Positions 16,891 to 24,779 are shown, numbered from the stretch's first letter. The stretch is 64,000 nucleotides of DNA from Kitasatospora sp. NBC_00458 (GCF_036013975.1 NZ_CP107904.1:5295001-5359000), one strand, 5' to 3'. The notes: a model not told the origin generated them from the sequence alone. Program-made: numbers and translations.

Positions 16891-19710
16891 GTGGTGACGT
16901 ACGCGCAGGCGCAGGAGCTCGCCGAGGAGTGGATCAACGGCGGGGTGCCGCCGGAGCAGCAGCGCGAGGTGCGGGTCCGGGAGTTCGACCTGGGCTTCGT
17001 CTGCTGGGCGGTCCACCAGCCCGCCGAGGGCGCGGACGCCGCAGGCCGTTCCGGCTCCGGCGGGGCCGCCTCCGAGGGCGCGGCCAGGCTGGTGATCGCC
17101 CGGGACTCCGGCGCCAGCACGCTCTGGCCCGCGCTGCCGGTCAACGAGGTGGTCCGGCAGTACGAGGAGGCCTACGGGCGGCCGGTCGCGGCCAACCCGG
17201 CGGGAGCCGCCCGGCCGACGCCGGGGCCGGTCGAGGCGACGTCCTTCCTGCTCAGCCCGCCGCAGTGGCTCCAGGAGGCGGGGGAGGCGGCGCTCGCCGC
17301 CGAGGCGGAGCGGCTGGGTGCGCCCGCCGCACCGGTGCCGCCCGCACCGCCCCTGGTGTCCGGTGCGCAGGCCGCTCCGGTCGTGCCGCCCGTGCTTCCG
17401 CCCGTGGTGCCGCCCGTGTTTCCGGCGCCGGTGGGTGCCGAGGACGGGTCGGCGCCCGCCGTCCTGACCACGCCGCCGGTCTCCGAGCGGCCCGCCGGGG
17501 ACGCCCCGACCATGCTCGCCCCGCCGCCGGACTGGGACGAGCCGGACGACCGGCCGGCACCCGCCGCGGGCGCCGAGGCGGCCACCGTGCTGCTGCCCGA
17601 GGGGCTCCGCACCAACGGATCGGGCCTGCCCGGCGCGCCCAGGGCCGGCTCGGAGGCGGCCACCGTGCTGCTGCCCGAGGGCGGCCTGCCGGTGGTGCCG
17701 CAGCCCGCCGGACCGCCGCTCGCCGGACCGCCGCCCGCCGGTGCGTCCGCCGTGCCGCCGTACGGTTCGCCGTCGGGCCCGCCGCCCGGTGCGGCCGTGG
17801 AGCCCGCGCCGACCGTGCTCGCCTCCCCGGAGGGGCTGCCGGGCCTCGCCGGATTGCCCGGTGCCCCGCCGTACGGTCCGCCGTCGGGTCCGCCGCCCGG
17901 TGCGGCCGTGGAGCCCGCGCCGACCGTGCTCGCCCCGCCGGACGGCCTGCCGGGCCTCGCCGGGCTGCCCGGCGCTCCGGTGCCCCCGGCACCCGGGCCG
18001 GGGAGCGGCGCCGGTGCCGAGCACGCCCCGACCATGCTGGCCTCCCCGGACGGCCTGCCGGGCCTGTCCGGGCTGCCCGGCGCCCCCGGTCCCGGCGCAC
18101 CCGTGCCGCCGCCCGCCGCCCCCGTGGCCGACGGCCCGCAGGGCGCCCGCGGCCGCAACCCCGCCTCGGCCGCGCCCCCGCCGCCGCCCGCCGGACTGCG
18201 CGGCGGTCCGGGCGGTCCCGGCACCCCCGGAACCGGGACCCCCGCACCGGGCACCGCCGCCCCCGGCGGTCTCGGCCGCAACCCGGCGTCGGCCCCGCCG
18301 CCACCCCCGCCCGCCGGACTGCGCGGCGGTTCCGGCCCGGCGGCCTCCGGCCCCGCCCCCGCCCCCGGCGGCCGCGGTGCGGGCGGCACCCCGCCGCCCC
18401 CGCCCCCGGCGGCCCTGCGCGGCGGCGAGGCCCCGGGCGCACCCGCCCAGCCGGCCGGCGGCGTGGCGTACGAGCGCACCCAGCTGGCGGGCGCGATCGA
18501 CCCGGCGCTGCTGGGCGGCGCCCCCGTCGACCCGGGCACCCCGCCGTCCGGCGGTCCGGCGGTCCCGCCGCCGCCCGGACCGGGCGCCCCCGTCGCGCCC
18601 GTGGCCGGCTACGGCTACCCGGGCGCGCCCGCCCCCGCCGCCGCCCAGGCGCCCGCGCCGGCCCCCGCCGGGCCGCCGGCCGCCGTCCCGCCCGCGGCCG
18701 TCCCCGGACCGCCGCCGGGCTCCCCGGTGCCGCCCGGCGTGCCCGCCGTCGGCCCGGGCTACTTCGCGGCGCTCAGCTACCGGGGCCCCGACGGCTCCGA
18801 GCAGAAGCTGCTGCACCGCAGCGAGCCCGGCACCCCGCACCCGGAGTGGAAGATCCTCCAGGACCTGCGGCGGCTGAACGTGCCCCCGGAGCAGGTGCTG
18901 GAGCTCTACACCGAGCTGGAGTCGTGCGACCTGCCCGGCGGGTACTGCAACCGGATGATCGCGGCCTCCTGGCCGAACGTCCGGCTCACCCACACCGCCG
19001 ACTACGGCCGCGACCACCACTCCCGGCAGGCGGGCGTGGCCCAGCTGCTCGACCACCTGGACGAGCTGCACCAGCTGGCCTCCGGCCCGCAGCGGGTCCG
19101 GCCGTTCCGGGTGCCGCTGCCGGCGCCGGGCACCGTCCCGCCGCTCCCGCCGCTCGCGCCGCAGCAGCTCGGCCAGGAACTCGGCCAGGCCTTCGGCCCG
19201 AACGTGTTCCACTTCGAGCAGCGCGCGGTGGCCCGCCAGGGCGTCCCCGAGCCGGTGGCGCAGACCCTGATGTGGGCGGGCCTGCCGCGCGAGTTCGGCC
19301 CGTTCTTCTGGGCGCAGGCCCAGGAGGGCCGTCCGATCCCGACGCTCTCCGAGCTGGCCGCCGAGCGCGGTCTGCCGGGCGGCCCGGACTTCGGCGGCTA
19401 CCTGGTGCTCGGCAACGACTACGGGCGCCAGCTCTGTGTGCAGTACGGCACGGCGCACGTGGTCGCAGTGGATCTCGAAGGAACCGGGGAGCCGCCCCGG
19501 TTCGTCAACACGGGTGTACCGGAGTTCGTCCGCGCGATGGCCCTGCTGGGCCGGATGTGGCGGCTGCGGTACGGGCTGACCCCGGACCAGGCCGGTCGCT
19601 GGACGACCGACTTCCAGGCTCAGCTCGCCGCGATCGACCCGGCGGCGCTCCAGTCCGCGGACACGTGGTGGGCCGTGTTGCTGGAGCAGTTCTGGGACGG
19701 CCTGCTCTAG
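16891..19710 (+). CDS. Imm35-deaminase-SUKH-4 fusion protein with long Pro-rich linker
   Basis: The 939-residue product has three recognisable parts. Residues 1-110 look like an Imm35/YrhB-type domain (AQAQELAEEWING, REFDLGFVCWAV, SGASTLWPALPVNEVVRQYEE). Residues about 625-705 are an XOO_2897-type nucleotide deaminase with H650-P-E652 and C679-x6-C686 (ESCDLPGGYCNRMI). Residues about 755-939 are SUKH-4 (GLPREFGPFFWAQA, GGYLVLGNDYG, WWAVLLEQFW). The linker (110-620) is Pro/Ala/Gly-rich. It repeats the motif TVL or TML six times between residues 207 and 381 and PPPPPAGLRGG-like blocks three times. The start is GTG at 16891, followed by a second GTG. There is no signal peptide, so it is probably cytoplasmic. 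Confidence 0.82.
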   Translation: MVTYAQAQELAEEWINGGVPPEQQREVRVREFDLGFVCWAVHQPAEGADAAGRSGSGGAASEGAARLVIARDSGASTLWPALPVNEVVRQYEEAYGRPVAANPAGAARPTPGPVEATSFLLSPPQWLQEAGEAALAAEAERLGAPAAPVPPAPPLVSGAQAAPVVPPVLPPVVPPVFPAPVGAEDGSAPAVLTTPPVSERPAGDAPTMLAPPPDWDEPDDRPAPAAGAEAATVLLPEGLRTNGSGLPGAPRAGSEAATVLLPEGGLPVVPQPAGPPLAGPPPAGASAVPPYGSPSGPPPGAAVEPAPTVLASPEGLPGLAGLPGAPPYGPPSGPPPGAAVEPAPTVLAPPDGLPGLAGLPGAPVPPAPGPGSGAGAEHAPTMLASPDGLPGLSGLPGAPGPGAPVPPPAAPVADGPQGARGRNPASAAPPPPPAGLRGGPGGPGTPGTGTPAPGTAAPGGLGRNPASAPPPPPPAGLRGGSGPAASGPAPAPGGRGAGGTPPPPPPAALRGGEAPGAPAQPAGGVAYERTQLAGAIDPALLGGAPVDPGTPPSGGPAVPPPPGPGAPVAPVAGYGYPGAPAPAAAQAPAPAPAGPPAAVPPAAVPGPPPGSPVPPGVPAVGPGYFAALSYRGPDGSEQKLLHRSEPGTPHPEWKILQDLRRLNVPPEQVLELYTELESCDLPGGYCNRMIAASWPNVRLTHTADYGRDHHSRQAGVAQLLDHLDELHQLASGPQRVRPFRVPLPAPGTVPPLPPLAPQQLGQELGQAFGPNVFHFEQRAVARQGVPEPVAQTLMWAGLPREFGPFFWAQAQEGRPIPTLSELAAERGLPGGPDFGGYLVLGNDYGRQLCVQYGTAHVVAVDLEGTGEPPRFVNTGVPEFVRAMALLGRMWRLRYGLTPDQAGRWTTDFQAQLAAIDPAALQSADTWWAVLLEQFWDGLL

Positions 19711-19738
19711 CCGGCCGTCGCGGATCCGCGCAGGTGGC

Positions 19739-19771
19739 AAGGGGTCGTTCCGGTGTCCGGAACGACCCCTT
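19739..19771 (+). terminator. Hairpin terminator after the deaminase fusion gene
   Basis: A perfect 15-bp stem (AAGGGGTCGTTCCGG with its complement) encloses a TGT loop, 28 bases after the stop codon. Confidence 0.85.
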
Positions 19772-19976
19772 CGGCATGCCGCCGCGGCTCTGCCTCGTTG
19801 GGGTTTCGCCACGATCTGCGCAAAATAGGTCAAGAGGATGGTCGCAACCGACCAGCCTCGGTACGTTTCGATCCGTTCGATGCCCGATTCCCGACCGGGT
19901 TTCCCGACCCGGTTCCGGAGCAGACCGATCCGTCCGATCATGGGCTCCGCAGCCCGCGACACGAGGGGAAGAGCCC

Positions 19977-21488
19977 ATGAGCGATGCCGTCCCCCAGTAC
20001 GGCTTCACCGTTGCCCGACGCGGTTACGCGCCCGAGCAGGTCGACCGCACCCTGACCGCACTCACCGCCCAGCGGGACGAGTCGTGGGAACGGCTGAGCG
20101 TCCTCGGGGCCGGGATCCGGGAGATGGAGCGCCGTCTGGCCGAGATCCAACAGGCCGCCGACGACGCCCCCGACCCGGACTACCAGGTGCTCAGCGACCA
20201 GGCCGCCGGACTGGCCGTGATGGCCGGGAACGAGGCCCGCGCCGTCCGCGACAAGGCCGAGCGCCACGCCGAGGACCTCCGCGACGAGGTCTACGAGGCC
20301 GGCCAGGCGCTCGACCGCGCCGCCAAGGAATACGCCACCACCACCCGGACCGACGCCGACGCGGCCGCCCGCCGCACCGACGAGCGCACCCGCGCCGAGG
20401 CCGAGGCGATCCGGGCCGACACCGACCGCGAGGTCCGGTCCGTCCGGGACGCCGCCACCGCCCACGCGGCCAAGGTGCGGGTCGCGGCGGCCGAGGCCTC
20501 CGAGCGGGCCGAGGCCAAGCTGGCCGAGCTGCGCCGCAAGGCCGACGAGACCTTCGCCGAGGCCCAGGCCAAGGCGGACGCGGAGGACACCGCCGTCTCC
20601 GCCACCGCCGAGCGGCGGGTCAAGGAGGCCGAGCAGTACCGGGAGACCGTGCTCGGCCGGATCAAGCAGGCCGACGCCGAGGCCCAGGCCCGGGCGGACC
20701 AGCTGATCGAGCAGGCCCGGCGTGAGGCCGAGCGGATCAACGCGGGGAGCGAGCGGGAGCAGCGCGAGTTCGCGACCAGGCTGGAGACGGTGCAGCAGCA
20801 CCTCGACCACATCAAGGCCACCCTGGCCTCCCTGACGGGGGCGGCGGTCGGCGCGATCGATCCCGCGGCCGTGTCCGCACGGGCCCCCCTTGCGGGGGTC
20901 GCGGCGGGTGCCACCCCGATCGGTGGCGCGGTGGGTGGTGTGGCCGGTGGTGTGGCCGGTGGCGCGGATGCCGCTCCGGCCGACGCTCCGGTCGACGTCG
21001 TTCCGGTCGACGTTCCCGCCGATGCCCCGGTGGAGGGACCGGGCGCGGAAGGCCCGGGAGTGGGTGGTCCGGGAGTGGACGGTCCGGGAGTAGACCCGGA
21101 CGCGGACACCGGTGAGATCCCGTTGCCGGTCGCCAATCTGCGCAAGGACGACGCCCCCGCGGGGCCGGAGGCATCGGCCGCAGCCGCTCCGCCGGTCGTA
21201 CCGCCGGTCGTGCCGGCTGTCGGCGAGGCGGCGACGGCGGTACTCCGGGTCACCCCGGCGCCGGCCGCTCCGGTGGCCACCGGGCCGGTGCCGCCGAGGC
21301 CCGCCACGCCCCCGGACGCCGTGGTGGCGGCCGTGGCCGCAGCCGCGGAGCCGGGTGCGGAGGCGGGCGCTGAGTCGGGTGCCGGGCGTCCGGTCGAGGA
21401 CGAGACGCGGATCATCCCGAAGATCGTGATCGTCGACGACGGCAGCGGCTACGCCACTCCGAACACGGTCTCCTACCGCCGACGCTGA
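19977..21488 (+). CDS. DivIVA-like coiled-coil protein
   Basis: The 503-residue product opens with a DivIVA-type segment (YGFTVARRGYAPEQVDRTLTAL). A long Ala/Glu/Arg coiled coil follows, about residues 30-280, with many EA-rich heptads (RAEAEAIRADTDREVRSV). A disordered Gly/Val/Pro/Ala tail with VGGVAGGV and DAPVDVV repeats comes next, then a short conserved C-terminal end (DETRIIPKIVIVDDGSGYATPNTVSYRRR). Streptomycete relatives are often labelled cellulose-binding protein and belong with polar-growth or cytoskeletal coiled-coil proteins. ATG 19977 has GAGGGGAAG upstream. Its place next to the toxin/immunity-type genes may be chance or may point to a localisation role. Confidence 0.8.
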   Translation: MSDAVPQYGFTVARRGYAPEQVDRTLTALTAQRDESWERLSVLGAGIREMERRLAEIQQAADDAPDPDYQVLSDQAAGLAVMAGNEARAVRDKAERHAEDLRDEVYEAGQALDRAAKEYATTTRTDADAAARRTDERTRAEAEAIRADTDREVRSVRDAATAHAAKVRVAAAEASERAEAKLAELRRKADETFAEAQAKADAEDTAVSATAERRVKEAEQYRETVLGRIKQADAEAQARADQLIEQARREAERINAGSEREQREFATRLETVQQHLDHIKATLASLTGAAVGAIDPAAVSARAPLAGVAAGATPIGGAVGGVAGGVAGGADAAPADAPVDVVPVDVPADAPVEGPGAEGPGVGGPGVDGPGVDPDADTGEIPLPVANLRKDDAPAGPEASAAAAPPVVPPVVPAVGEAATAVLRVTPAPAAPVATGPVPPRPATPPDAVVAAVAAAAEPGAEAGAESGAGRPVEDETRIIPKIVIVDDGSGYATPNTVSYRRR

Positions 21489-21554
21489 CCCCGCCGGTCC
21501 GGCCCGGCCGCCCGCCCGCTAGCGGTGTCCGGCCCCGGCCCCGGCTCGGCCAAT

Positions 21555-21593
21555 CGCAGGCCCTGAGCACCCACCGGGTACTCAGGGCCTGCG
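21555..21593 (+). terminator. Hairpin terminator after the DivIVA-like gene
   Basis: A 13-bp perfect stem (CGCAGGCCCTGAG with CTCAGGGCCTGCG) is followed by GGTTTCTC. Together with the operator array it fills the convergent gap 21489-21904. Confidence 0.85.
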
Positions 21594-21626
21594 GGTTTCT
21601 CACCGGCCCGGGGCCGGACGTGCCGG

Positions 21627-21647
21627 AATATGTCGACCGGTCTACAT
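21627..21647. promoter_or_regulatory. Operator-like palindrome, copy A
   Basis: AATATGTCGACCGGTCTACAT matches, with one change, the 18-base perfect palindrome ATGTAGACCGGTCTACAT seen in copy C. The form is typical of TetR/AcrR-family operators (inference). It ends exactly 27 bases before copy B ends. Confidence 0.7.
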
Positions 21648-21653
21648 GGGCGG

Positions 21654-21674
21654 AATATGTCGGTCGGTCTACAT
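21654..21674. promoter_or_regulatory. Operator-like palindrome, copy B
   Basis: AATATGTCGGTCGGTCTACAT keeps the AATATGT prefix and the GGTCTACAT half-site of the other copies, with two changes in the left half. Confidence 0.65.
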
Positions 21675-21738
21675 AGGTGTGGCGCGTACGTTGCCTCGGC
21701 GGGGTGGGGAGAAGCGGGGCGGGCGGGAGACACGCTCG

Positions 21739-21759
21739 AATATGTAGACCGGTCTACAT
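21739..21759. promoter_or_regulatory. Operator-like palindrome, copy C (perfect)
   Basis: AATATGTAGACCGGTCTACAT contains the perfect 18-base palindrome ATGTAGACC/GGTCTACAT. It is the best-conserved member of the array. Confidence 0.75.
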
Positions 21760-21766
21760 GATGTGA

Positions 21767-21786
21767 ATCACTAGACCGGTCTACAT
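21767..21786. promoter_or_regulatory. Operator-like palindrome, copy D
   Basis: ATCACTAGACCGGTCTACAT retains the TAGACCGGTCTA core. It ends 27 bases after copy C, the same spacing as A to B. Confidence 0.7.
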
Positions 21787-21904
21787 AAAACTGCTCTCCT
21801 GACCGCGCCCGCATCTCCTGCCGCCCGCCGCCGGATGCCCGTCGGATGTCAGGCATGGGACGTCAGGCGTGGGACGTCAGGAGTCGGTGCCCAGGCGCCC
21901 GACG

Positions 21905-22852
21905 TCAGGGGCCGGGCGGGGCGTCGGCGGTGGTGAGGAGTCGGGTGAGCTTGGCGTCCTGTGCCCGGACGGCGTCGCGGTGGGCGTTCAGGGCCTGGGC
22001 GTTGCGGTCGATCTGCTGCCGCTGGTAGCCGGCCAGGACGGTGAACCAGATCGCGGCCAGGCCGGTCCGGCCGGTGCAGTCGACGTCCGCGCGGGCGGTC
22101 GCCAGTTCGGCGGGGGTGGGGTCCGGCCCGCCCCGGAACCGCTCCGCCAGCGCGGCCGGGTCGTCGGCCTGGAAGCCCGCGGAGGCCATGCAGGCGGACC
22201 ATTCCCTGGTCGCCGCCGTCACCCGGGTGTCCCGGCCGGTCGCCGCCATCGACTCGTCGAACAGCCGCCCGAGCAGCTCCGCGCCCGGTCCCGGCGGCGA
22301 GCCGAGCCGTTCGGCGGCCTGCCGGTCGCAGTCGACCCGCGTGCTGTCGTAGGCCTCCCCGGCGCCGACGGGGGGCGTGACGGGTCGGGGCGCGGTCCGC
22401 TTCGGGGGGTGGAACCCCTGGACGCCCGCGATCTCCGGGCCCAGGTATCCCCAGGCGCCGGCGGGCAGGGCGGTCGCGTTGTCCGGTGCCTGGGGGGTCT
22501 GGAGACCGTCCCCGCTGAAGGCCGTGTACCCGGCCCGGCGCATGCACGAAACGACCAGCGCATTCCGCACCTGAATCTCTTTCACGGAGGTCTGGTCATT
22601 GGCCTGGTAAGCGGAGAGCGGAAGTCCGGTCATTCCCGCTCGGCCGGAGGCGGGGGCTTTCGGGGAGTCGATCGCCGGAGGTGTCGGAGCGGATTCCTGG
22701 GAACCGTCTCCGGATGAACCGGTGCAGCCCGCGGAAAAGGCTGATAAAGCAACCGTCAGGGTGATGGCGGTGAATCGTCCGGAATGTGGTGGGCGTACCA
22801 AGCGACTGCTCCGATCCTCAGGCACAGCAAGGGTGTTCGGACCATAGCGCAT
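21905..22852 (-). CDS. Lipoprotein of unknown function, TTA codon in its signal peptide
   Basis: The 315-residue product has a type II signal peptide ending in the lipobox FSAGC (Cys near residue 43). The rest is a secreted domain with conserved Cys-containing repeats (LVVSCMRRAGYTAF, RVDCDRQAAERLG, EWSACMASAGF, VDCTGRTGL). This resembles unnamed actinobacterial lipoproteins, and I assign no function. Codon 36 (complement of 22745-22747), within the signal peptide, is TTA, so translation should need the bldA tRNA. The 5' third is clearly AT-richer than the surroundings. ATG 22852 is the furthest start. A GTG nine codons in is possible because TATGGT just after the ATG looks like a -10 box. 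It is divergent from the crystallin-like gene. Confidence 0.78.
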   Translation of the reverse strand: MRYGPNTLAVPEDRSSRLVRPPHSGRFTAITLTVALSAFSAGCTGSSGDGSQESAPTPPAIDSPKAPASGRAGMTGLPLSAYQANDQTSVKEIQVRNALVVSCMRRAGYTAFSGDGLQTPQAPDNATALPAGAWGYLGPEIAGVQGFHPPKRTAPRPVTPPVGAGEAYDSTRVDCDRQAAERLGSPPGPGAELLGRLFDESMAATGRDTRVTAATREWSACMASAGFQADDPAALAERFRGGPDPTPAELATARADVDCTGRTGLAAIWFTVLAGYQRQQIDRNAQALNAHRDAVRAQDAKLTRLLTTADAPPGP

Positions 22853-22972
22853 GCCCGTGCGAGGCGTTTAGGCGGGCATGTCCGTTCTCCGGCTTGGCCG
22901 GAAAAGAGCTTTTCGGCGGTGCACCGTCATGTCAGCCTCTGGAGTCCCACCCGCTGCCCATGGAGGGTTCAT

Positions 22973-23386
22973 ATGATTCGCCGTACAAATCTTTCGGGCC
23001 GCCGTTCGGAACAATGTTCGGAAGGGCTCTCCGGGAATCGCGGTGGCCGTCGGATCGGTGCGCTGGCGGTTCTCGCCGCCGCCGCCGCGACGCTACTGCC
23101 GGCGACCGATGCCCGGGCCGTCAACCGGATCGCCTGTGGAAATCGAAGTGATTTTGCGAAGGTCTACAACTACGGCTACAGCGGCACGCTCTGCTTCGCC
23201 AACGACGGGTGGATGGCGGTGCGCATCTACAACGTCGACCGGATCGATGCCGGGAACAACAAGGTCATCACCTACCTCGACAGCGGCCTGGGCTCGTGGA
23301 CCGTCTTCAACTGGGAGCAGTACGACTTCAACGGCCACCACGGCCACGAGGTGATGATGTACGACATCAACCTCTCCCGCTGGTAG
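22973..23386 (+). CDS. Secreted beta/gamma-crystallin protein, Streptomyces killer-toxin-like
   Basis: The 137-residue precursor has an Arg-rich start, a hydrophobic signal (IGALAVLAAAAATLL) and an AxA-type cleavage site (DARA) near residue 45. The mature part of about 90 residues shows VNRIACGNRSDFAKVYNYG, GTLCFANDGWMAVRIYNV, AGNNKVITYLD and WEQYDFNGH. This is the beta/gamma-crystallin pattern of the streptomycete SKLP/metalloproteinase-inhibitor group, with a likely disulfide between the two Cys. The SKLP founding member affects fungi; activity here is unproved. ATG 22973 has a clear GGAGG site. The upstream DNA is AT-rich like its divergent neighbour. Confidence 0.8.
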   Translation: MIRRTNLSGRRSEQCSEGLSGNRGGRRIGALAVLAAAAATLLPATDARAVNRIACGNRSDFAKVYNYGYSGTLCFANDGWMAVRIYNVDRIDAGNNKVITYLDSGLGSWTVFNWEQYDFNGHHGHEVMMYDINLSRW

Positions 23387-23408
23387 CGGGCGGCCCCGGG
23401 GGACGGCG

Positions 23409-23436
23409 GTGCCGGGCGGGTGCGGGCGCCCGGCAC
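23409..23436. terminator. Bidirectional hairpin terminator
   Basis: A 10-bp perfect stem (GTGCCGGGCG with CGCCCGGCAC) lies between the convergent crystallin-like and dehydrogenase genes. Confidence 0.7.
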
Positions 23437-23465
23437 GGCCGCTCCGGCGGGTCGGATCTTGCGGG

Positions 23466-24779
23466 TCAGAGCACCTCGACCGTCGCGCCGGTGAGTCGGC
23501 GGCGGCAGTCCAGCACGTACCGGGCGTGGGTGGCGACCGCCTCGTAGTCGAACTCGTCGTGGTCGGCGAGCAGCACCACCGCGTCCGCCGCCGCCAGCTC
23601 CTCCGGGCCCACCTCCACCCGGTGGACGGCGGCGAACGGGTCGCCGTGCCGGTCGTGCTCGGCCGCGCGCTGTCCGGGGATCACCGGCTCGGGCACGTGC
23701 ACCCCGACCACCACGTGCGGATCGGCGGCCCGGACCTCGGCGCCCATCCTGACCAGCAGCTCGGCGATCCGGGCGGCCGGGGTCTCGCGGGCGTCGCCGG
23801 TGTTCTTCTTGTAGGCGAGTCCGAGCAGGAGCACCCGGGAGCCCTTGACCGAGCGCTGCCGTTCGTTGAGCGCCTCCGCGAGCCGTCGGACCACGTAGTC
23901 GGGCATGTGGCTGTTGACGTCGTTGGCCAGTTCGACGAACCGGAACGACCGGCCGAGCGCCCGCTCCACCCGCCAGGACAGGTACGACGGGTCGATCGGC
24001 AGGCAGTGCCCGCCGACACCGGGCCCGGGGGTGAAGCGCAGGTAGCCGAACGGTTTGGTGGAGGCGGCGTCGATGGCCTCCCAGACGTCGATCCCGAGGT
24101 CGTGGGCGAACATCGCGAGCTCGTTGACGAGCGCGATGTTCACGTGCCGGAAGGTGTTCTCCAGCAGCTTGGTCAGCTCGGCCTCCTTGCAGGAGGAGAC
24201 CGGCACGGTGCGGTCGACCAGTTCGCCGTAGAAGCCGTCGACGGCGGCCAGCGCCGCCGGGTCGATCCCGGAGACCACCTTCGGGGTGTTCTCCAGCCGC
24301 CAGGTCGGGTTGCCCGGGTCGATCCGCTCGGGGCTGTAGCCGAGGTGGAAGTCCCGGCCGGCGGTCAGCCCGGACCCCTCCTCCAGCAGCGGCGCGAGCA
24401 GTTCCTCGGTGGTGCCCGGGTAGGTGGTCGACTCCAGTACGACGGTCGCCCCAGGGCGCAGGTGCCGGGCGAGCAGGGCGGCCGAGGCCTGGATGTACGA
24501 CAGGTCCGGCACGCCGTCGCGCAGCGGTGTGGGCACGGTGATCACCGCGACGTCGAAGCCCGCCACGTCGGACGGGTCCGCGGACGGCAGGTAGCTCCCG
24601 TTCTCCAGCAGTGGCCGCAGCCGCCCGGAGGGGATGTCCTCGACGTACGACTCGCCGACGGCCAGCCGCTTGATCCGGCGCTCGTCGACGTCGTAGCCGA
24701 CCACCCGGTGCCCGACCTCGGCCGCGCGGACCGCCAGCGGCAGCCCCACGTAGCCCTGGCCTGCGATGACAACGCGCAT
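23466..24779 (-). CDS. Nucleotide-sugar (UDP-GlcNAc/UDP-ManNAc/UDP-Glc) 6-dehydrogenase
   Basis: The enzyme oxidises a UDP-hexose to the uronic acid in two NAD-dependent steps. The 437-residue product has a start motif VVIAGQGYVGLPLAV (NAD binding). STTYPGTTEELL, LGYSPERIDPGNP, KLLENTFRHVNIALVNE and the catalytic Cys in GVGGHCLPIDPSYLSW follow, and DARETPAARI lies near the end. The HCLPIDP form suits WbpA/WbpO-type enzymes that act on N-acetylated hexosamines. ATG 24779 has GGAGG upstream. It stands alone, but the Gfo/Idh and DegT genes at 10.9-15.6 kb are the usual companions of such a dehydrogenase. Confidence 0.92.
   Translation of the reverse strand: MRVVIAGQGYVGLPLAVRAAEVGHRVVGYDVDERRIKRLAVGESYVEDIPSGRLRPLLENGSYLPSADPSDVAGFDVAVITVPTPLRDGVPDLSYIQASAALLARHLRPGATVVLESTTYPGTTEELLAPLLEEGSGLTAGRDFHLGYSPERIDPGNPTWRLENTPKVVSGIDPAALAAVDGFYGELVDRTVPVSSCKEAELTKLLENTFRHVNIALVNELAMFAHDLGIDVWEAIDAASTKPFGYLRFTPGPGVGGHCLPIDPSYLSWRVERALGRSFRFVELANDVNSHMPDYVVRRLAEALNERQRSVKGSRVLLLGLAYKKNTGDARETPAARIAELLVRMGAEVRAADPHVVVGVHVPEPVIPGQRAAEHDRHGDPFAAVHRVEVGPEELAAADAVVLLADHDEFDYEAVATHARYVLDCRRRLTGATVEVL

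Noticed and set aside
16891..19710. Secreted or polymorphic-toxin delivery role for the 939-residue protein
   Set aside because: There is no signal peptide, transmembrane helix, RHS/CdiA repeat, WXG or PAAR domain. The Pro-rich part looks like a linker only.
12886..19962. Very long open frame on the minus strand (over 2300 codons)
   Set aside because: It runs antisense through five well-supported plus-strand genes and reads as Gly/Arg/Val low complexity. It is a product of high GC, not a gene.
21627..21786. Iteron-type replication origin
   Set aside because: The four copies are dyad-symmetric and paired like operators, with no Rep gene, DnaA boxes or AT-rich unwinding region nearby.
21473..21856. 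Minus-strand frame across the operator array
   Set aside because: Its repeated VDRS/RPTDIF segments are simply translations of the palindromes. There is no ribosome-binding site or family.
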